Shown: positions 22,639 to 26,058 of the stretch, piece by piece
Numbering within the stretch: the first letter of the stretch is position 1
How the letters are laid out: each line of letters starts with the position of its first letter
From: RGIG6291 sp964602275
Lineage (GTDB): Bacteria > Bacillota > Clostridia > TANB77 > UBA1234
Assembly: GCA_964602275.1 (NCBI GenBank)
Contig: CAZRQF010000015.1
Coordinates: 1-26,058 of the forward strand
Direction of reading: 5' to 3'
DNA length: 26,058 bases
Made by a program: the position numbers and the translations under genes
The notes under the pieces: generated by a model
Database searches by the model: none
Seen by the model: the letters and a program-made list of their open reading frames with translations, nothing else
Told to the model about the DNA's origin: nothing

Positions 22639-23469
22639 TTATTTAAAAATATTATTAAACCCTTGTCCTACCGAAACAAATAACGGATACATGGTTAAAA
22701 GTATTATATTTGTAAGTGCCACAACTACTCCAAATGTTATGTACAATACTTTTTCTTTTGTGTTTGCTTTTAAAATTTCAATTCTTCTTTCTCGCAATGT
22801 TTCAGATAAATTTTCAAGTATCTCGTTTATACTTCCCATTTTGTTATACTCTCTTAGTGCATTGCAAAACATTTTAAGTTCTAATATGTCAAAGTTTTTT
22901 TCCAAATCGTTAATTGCTTCATTTATGTTTAACTCCGACAATTCATATCTTGCCGAAAAAATTATCATAGATTTTCTGAAATCTTTGTTTTTGCAATTTT
23001 CGTATTGTTTCTTCAAAACCTCTTTCATAGGCACATGTGCAGAAAGTTGAACATTTATAGAATCTGTAATATTTAATATGTCATTACAAATTTCTACATC
23101 TCTCTTTTTCTTTAATACTAGTATAAAAATGTCTATTACAAAATAACCTATTACTCCAAATACGATTGCATAAATTAAAGAATTATAATTTATAATTCCG
23201 CCTAAAAACATAATAAATGCAATTGTAAATTTTAATATATAATATTTGAAACTATTTAAATTAAATGGATTTCCTTGCTTAGATAGAAATATCTCTTTTG
23301 TTTTTAAAAATTTGATTTTTGAAATAAAGTGTTTAAGAAATGATTCTTTTGTTTTTTGAAAATAAATACTTCGTTTTTTATATTTGTTTGTTTTAATTCG
23401 TATACTAACTTTGCTTACAATCAATAAACAAGATATAAAAATAAGTATGAGCAGTATCTTATTTATCAT
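22639..23469 (-). CDS. TadC/TadB-like type II secretion F-domain membrane protein
   Basis: A 276-aa integral membrane protein with helices at the N-terminus, around 80-120 and at the C-terminus (about 245-270), and a cytoplasmic T2SSF-type helical bundle between them (about 120-235), containing the family-like MKMFCNALREYNKMGSI region. TadB/TadC form the inner-membrane platform on which the ATPase TadA works. Only one platform protein is present here and no ATPase is visible in the window. First gene of the Tad-like operon, with GAGGTAA 8 nt before the ATG. Confidence 0.82.
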   Translation of the reverse strand: MINKILLILIFISCLLIVSKVSIRIKTNKYKKRSIYFQKTKESFLKHFISKIKFLKTKEIFLSKQGNPFNLNSFKYYILKFTIAFIMFLGGIINYNSLIYAIVFGVIGYFVIDIFILVLKKKRDVEICNDILNITDSINVQLSAHVPMKEVLKKQYENCKNKDFRKSMIIFSARYELSELNINEAINDLEKNFDILELKMFCNALREYNKMGSINEILENLSETLRERRIEILKANTKEKVLYITFGVVVALTNIILLTMYPLFVSVGQGFNNIFK

Positions 23470-23504
23470 AATTTGTTTACCTCATTTATATTTTTTATGT
23501 CTTC

Positions 23505-23532
23505 ATAATATCATCATTTTTTATCATGTCAA
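23505..23532 (-). promoter_or_regulatory. Sigma-A promoter of the Tad-like operon
   Basis: On the minus strand TTGACA (perfect -35) and TATTAT (-10) are separated by 16 nt, with the start codon of the TadC-like gene about 30 nt beyond the predicted start. Spo0A-like boxes lie about 50-75 nt upstream of the -35. Confidence 0.65.
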
Positions 23533-23579
23533 TACTTTTTCAAAAATTTGTCGACTTTTCGTCTTAGAGCCCCAAGGGT

Positions 23580-23606
23580 TTCGACATTTTTCTACATTTT
23601 TCGACA
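23580..23606 (-). promoter_or_regulatory. Three phased Spo0A-like boxes (0A boxes)
   Basis: On the minus strand TGTCGAA occurs at 23600-23606 and at 23580-23586, with TGTAGAA (one mismatch) at 23590-23596: three boxes with an exact 10-bp period, each followed by AAA or A. TGTCGAA is the core of the Spo0A box in Bacillus and Clostridium. A further TGTCGAC lies at 23549-23555 on the plus strand. They sit upstream of the Tad-like operon promoter and just past the spmB stop codon. Confidence 0.6.
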
Positions 23607-23611
23607 TAATA

Positions 23612-24136
23612 CTACAAAATCTTACAAAGCCACACCGCAGATAAAATTGCAACAAAATCACAAATAAGTCCAATCCACATTGCTTCCTTTGCACTTTTAA
23701 TATTCACAGCTGATGTATACACAGCTAATACATAAAATGTAGTTTCACTACTTCCCAAAATTGTTGAAGCAATTTTACCTATTAATGTATCCGCACCATA
23801 GTTTTCTAATGTGCTTGAAAGTAGACCGATTGATGCCCCACCAGAAAAAGAACTCATAATGCCTAATGGTATAACTTCTTTTGGAATGCCAAATAAACTT
23901 CCAATAGGTGCTATAAAATTAATCAAAATTTCTATTGCACCAGATAGCTTAAACAAATCTATTGCAATCATAATTGCAAGTAAGGTTGGAAAAATATTTG
24001 TAACTACGCTAAGCCCCTCTTTTACTCCGTCAATAAAGCATTCATAGACCTTTTGCTTTTTTAAAATTCCATAAAATATTATTAAAATAATCATAAGCGG
24101 TATTACTAAAAAAGATATATATTCTAATATTTTCAC
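23612..24136 (-). CDS. spmB: Spore maturation protein B
   Basis: A 174-aa membrane protein of the nucleoside-recognition (Gate) domain family, with helices through most of its length and the motif GAIEILINFIAP...GIPKEVIPLGIMSSFSGGASIG (in pieces). SpmA and SpmB are required for full dehydration of the spore core in B. subtilis. The start overlaps the end of spmA by 4 nt (ATGA), with GGAGG upstream, so the pair is translated together. Expression in the mother cell under sigma-E is known in Bacillus; I could not identify that promoter here. Confidence 0.93.
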   Translation of the reverse strand: MKILEYISFLVIPLMIILIIFYGILKKQKVYECFIDGVKEGLSVVTNIFPTLLAIMIAIDLFKLSGAIEILINFIAPIGSLFGIPKEVIPLGIMSSFSGGASIGLLSSTLENYGADTLIGKIASTILGSSETTFYVLAVYTSAVNIKSAKEAMWIGLICDFVAILSAVWLCKIL

Positions 24137-24717
24137 CTTTTCCTCCTACAAAATATTTTTACTATAACAATTCCTACCGTCACTGAAATAAGGCTTGCAA
24201 TTATAGTTGGCATTACAATACTAGTTGGTGATTTTGAATTTGCAGCAACTCTAACTGCAATTACCGAAGTGGGAATTAATTGTATTGAAGCTGTGTTTAA
24301 CACCACGAAAGTAAGCATTTCTTCTGATAATTTTGTCTTATCTTTATTTTTCTCTTGCATTTTCTTCATTGCTTTTAATCCAATTGGAGTTGCGACATTG
24401 CCAAGCCCTATCATATTTGCCGTCATGTTCATTGCAATATGTCCTGATATTTCATTGTCATTTTTAAGTTTAGGAAAAATAATTCGTATCAATGGATTAA
24501 TCCATTTTGAAATTTTTTCTATTATGCCACTTCTTTCTGCAACTTTTATAAAACCAGACCACATACAGATAATACCTGCAAGTTCTAAAAAAAGTGACAT
24601 GGTGTTTTTAGTAGAAGAAAATAAAATCTCTATTATTTCAGCAACTTTTCCATTAATAATGCAAAAAACAATAGATATTAAAATCATCCCCGCCCAAATC
24701 ATGTTCATATTAGCCAC
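24133..24717 (-). CDS. spmA: Spore maturation protein A
   Basis: A 194-aa membrane protein of the same Gate-domain family as SpmB. Typical features are GIICMWSGFIKVAERSG, IAMNMTANMIGLGNVATPIG and the VLNTASIQLIPTSVIA segment. AGGAG sits 8-9 nt before the ATG. First gene of spmAB, and divergent from abrB, whose promoter lies about 90 nt away. Its presence is direct evidence that the organism makes endospores. Confidence 0.94.
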   Translation of the reverse strand: MANMNMIWAGMILISIVFCIINGKVAEIIEILFSSTKNTMSLFLELAGIICMWSGFIKVAERSGIIEKISKWINPLIRIIFPKLKNDNEISGHIAMNMTANMIGLGNVATPIGLKAMKKMQEKNKDKTKLSEEMLTFVVLNTASIQLIPTSVIAVRVAANSKSPTSIVMPTIIASLISVTVGIVIVKIFCRRKR

Positions 24718-24805
24718 TCCTTTAAAAATAATTCTATTCTGTATTAATATTAAATATTCATATTACAAAATTCTGCAAAAAAGTGCTAATTATTCTAAAA
24801 AGCCA

Positions 24806-24834
24806 TTGACTATCAAGCAAAAATATGGTAAGAT
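24806..24834 (+). promoter_or_regulatory. Sigma-A promoter of the abrB-like gene
   Basis: TTGACT and TAAGAT are separated by 17 nt; transcription would begin near 24841, about 22 nt before the start codon, with AAGGAGGGG in the leader. Confidence 0.65.
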
Positions 24835-24862
24835 TTAACAAATAGATTAAGGAGGGGCTTAA

Positions 24863-25099
24863 ATGAAAGCAACAGGTATAGTTAGAAAAGTAGATGAATT
24901 AGGTAGAGTAGTTTTACCAATAGAACTAAGGAGAACTCTTGATATAGACATAAAGGACTCTTTAGAAATATATGTTGAAAACGACAGTATAATATTAAGA
25001 AAATATGAACCTGCATGTTTATTCTGTGGTAATTCAACAGATGTACAAGAATTTAAAGGAAAAAGTATTTGTAAAAATTGTATAAAAGAATTACATTAA
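24863..25099 (+). CDS. AbrB/SpoVT-type transition-state regulator with zinc ribbon
   Basis: A 78-aa DNA-binding protein. Residues 1-50 form the AbrB swapped-hairpin domain (GIVRKVDELGRVVLPIELRR); residues 51-78 carry two cysteine pairs (CLFC, 52-55; CKNC, 70-73), a zinc-ribbon tail typical of Clostridia AbrB proteins. AbrB holds back stationary-phase, sporulation and toxin genes during growth and is itself repressed by Spo0A. It has its own promoter and terminator, so it is monocistronic. Confidence 0.93.
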   Translation: MKATGIVRKVDELGRVVLPIELRRTLDIDIKDSLEIYVENDSIILRKYEPACLFCGNSTDVQEFKGKSICKNCIKELH

Positions 25100-25101
25100 A
25101 A

Positions 25102-25128
25102 AAAAATCCTCCAATATGGAGGATTTTT
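25102..25128 (+). terminator. Intrinsic terminator after the abrB-like gene
   Basis: An 11-bp stem, AAAAATCCTCC and GGAGGATTTTT, with a 5-nt loop; its right arm ends in five T residues. It starts 3 nt after the stop codon. Confidence 0.88.
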
Positions 25129-25242
25129 AAATATAACCTAAATACCACTTCAAAATAACAAAATTTTCTGTTATGCAAAATTTATTTATGCTAAAAATAG
25201 CACTTACATCGCCATAAAAAATATAAAGAGAGAGGAAAAAGT

Positions 25243-25926
25243 ATGACTATTTTAAAATTTGTTTTAAACAATAAAGATTATTTAGAAGATTTAATTACAA
25301 GAAGCACTTATCATTCAAATGCAATTGAGGGAAGTACACTTACTTATGCCGAAACTTATGCCATTCTTTACAATGACAATAGTTTTAAAATCGAAGGAAA
25401 AGAACCAAGAGAAATATATGAAGCAATCAATCATAAAAGTGCATTAGAGCTAGTTTTTAAAAATTTAAATAATAATGACGGATTTGCTGAAAGATTTATT
25501 AAAGCTCTAAACGAAACAATTAATAAAAATATTAAGGAAACAGAAGGATTTAGGACTGTGCAAGTATTTATACAAGGTAGTGAACATATCCCACCTGAAC
25601 CTGAAAAAATACCTAATTTAATGAATTACTATGTATATAATTATAATCATGATGAACAAGATATTTTTGCTAAAATTGCTAGATATCATATTGAATTTGA
25701 GAAGATACATCCTTTTGAAGACGGAAATGGTAGAACTGGTAGATTGCTTATTAATTATGAATTGTTGAAAAATGATTTACCACCCGTTGTTATTGCAAAA
25801 GAAGATAGAGTAAAATATTTTGAATTTCTTAGAAATAATGATGAAGTGGGCTTAGCTGAGTGGCTAAAATCTTTATCTAACGCTGAAAAAGAAAGAATGG
25901 AAAGGTTTGGATATAAAAAGAATTAA
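25243..25926 (+). CDS. Fic-domain protein, self-inhibited type
   Basis: A 227-aa Fic enzyme. The catalytic loop HPFEDGNGRTGR (156-167) is complete, so it should transfer AMP (or another phosphate-containing group) from a nucleotide to a hydroxyl on a target protein. The N-terminal helix has SNAIEG (25-30), the inhibitory motif S/T-x-x-x-E-G/N whose Glu blocks ATP binding in cis, so this is a class II Fic without a separate antitoxin. No antitoxin gene lies next to it. A GAGAGG site precedes the ATG. The target is unknown; Fic genes are often mobile and patchily distributed. Confidence 0.92.
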   Translation: MTILKFVLNNKDYLEDLITRSTYHSNAIEGSTLTYAETYAILYNDNSFKIEGKEPREIYEAINHKSALELVFKNLNNNDGFAERFIKALNETINKNIKETEGFRTVQVFIQGSEHIPPEPEKIPNLMNYYVYNYNHDEQDIFAKIARYHIEFEKIHPFEDGNGRTGRLLINYELLKNDLPPVVIAKEDRVKYFEFLRNNDEVGLAEWLKSLSNAEKERMERFGYKKN

Positions 25927-25939
25927 AATACGACAATAA

Positions 25940-25993
25940 AAAACTAGTCAAATTTGCTTTAAGTTTTACTTAAAAGAATTTTCGACTAGTTTT
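25940..25993 (+). terminator. Intrinsic terminator after the Fic gene
   Basis: Arms AAAACTAGTC (25940-25949) and GACTAGTTTT (25984-25993) pair over 10 bp; a second stem, TTTAAGT/ACTTAAA, sits inside the loop. The T-run follows the right arm. The nested form is unusual but fits an ordinary end of transcription in both directions. Confidence 0.75.
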
Positions 25994-26003
25994 ATTATAC
26001 AAC

Positions 26004-26033
26004 TGTAGGGGTCGGCGTCCCCGACGACCCGTT
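26004..26033 (+). repeat. GC-rich palindromic intergenic repeat
   Basis: A block that is about 70% G+C inside AT-rich sequence, with inverted GGGTCG...CGACCC and an alternative GTCGG...CCGAC stem. I associate closely similar blocks (GTAGGGG... then GACGACCCG) with dispersed intergenic repeats in uncultured Firmicutes. Only one copy lies in the window, so repetition is not shown here. Confidence 0.5.
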
Positions 26034-26058
26034 TTGAAAATTTAAACATTTGCCAAAG

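Noticed and set aside
1..26058. CRISPR array or prophage
   Set aside because: No regularly spaced repeats, cas genes, phage structural genes or intact integrase were seen.

Overview
The window is low-GC DNA (roughly 30% G+C) with genes on both strands, strong AGGAGG-type ribosome sites and several sigma-A-like promoters. Spore maturation genes spmA/spmB, a zinc-ribbon AbrB regulator, walJ, rlmH, a MurA and Spo0A-type boxes point to an endospore-forming member of the Clostridia. The species cannot be named from the sequence.

Layout: 1-1350 (minus) holds an unrecognised 378-aa protein followed by a truncated acpS. 1571-2451 (plus) is a normal tRNA-Met(CAT) followed by a FabG-like reductase. 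12593-2612 (minus) is one long, very compact operon: promoter, about 240-nt leader with an attenuator-like terminator, AsnRS-like catalytic core, radical SAM enzyme, amidohydrolase, methyltransferase, degenerate methionyl-tRNA synthetase paralog, second radical SAM enzyme, second methyltransferase, MccF-like peptidase, an aberrant tRNA with a CAT anticodon, a complete short MetRS, and a terminator. 12698-13045 is a broken transposase. 13094-14452 carries small proteins of unknown role. 14517-17832 (plus) is mgtC-murA-walJ-rlmH. 23469-17833 (minus) is a Tad-like secretion/pilus operon without a visible ATPase. 24717-23612 (minus) is spmA-spmB. 24863-25926 (plus) holds abrB and a Fic gene, and the window ends in a GC-rich repeat.

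The stand-out is the 2.6-12.6 kb operon. It combines a class I (MetRS) and a class II (AsnRS-like) synthetase paralog with two radical SAM enzymes, two methyltransferases and a relative of MccF, the enzyme that destroys microcin C-type peptidyl/aminoacyl nucleotides. It ends with a tRNA whose D loop has no GG pair and whose T loop reads TGC instead of TTC, next to its own likely cognate MetRS. Those are the kinds of change known in tRNAs that feed non-ribosomal pathways (staphylococcal peptidoglycan glycine tRNAs). My working inference is an aminoacyl-tRNA- or aminoacyl-adenylate-dependent small-molecule pathway, with MccF-like and possibly MetRS-based self-protection. The product is unknown, and no precursor peptide gene was found.

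The second point of interest is the Tad-like operon. Three Spo0A-like boxes with an exact 10-bp period lie upstream of its promoter, which suggests control at the onset of sporulation.
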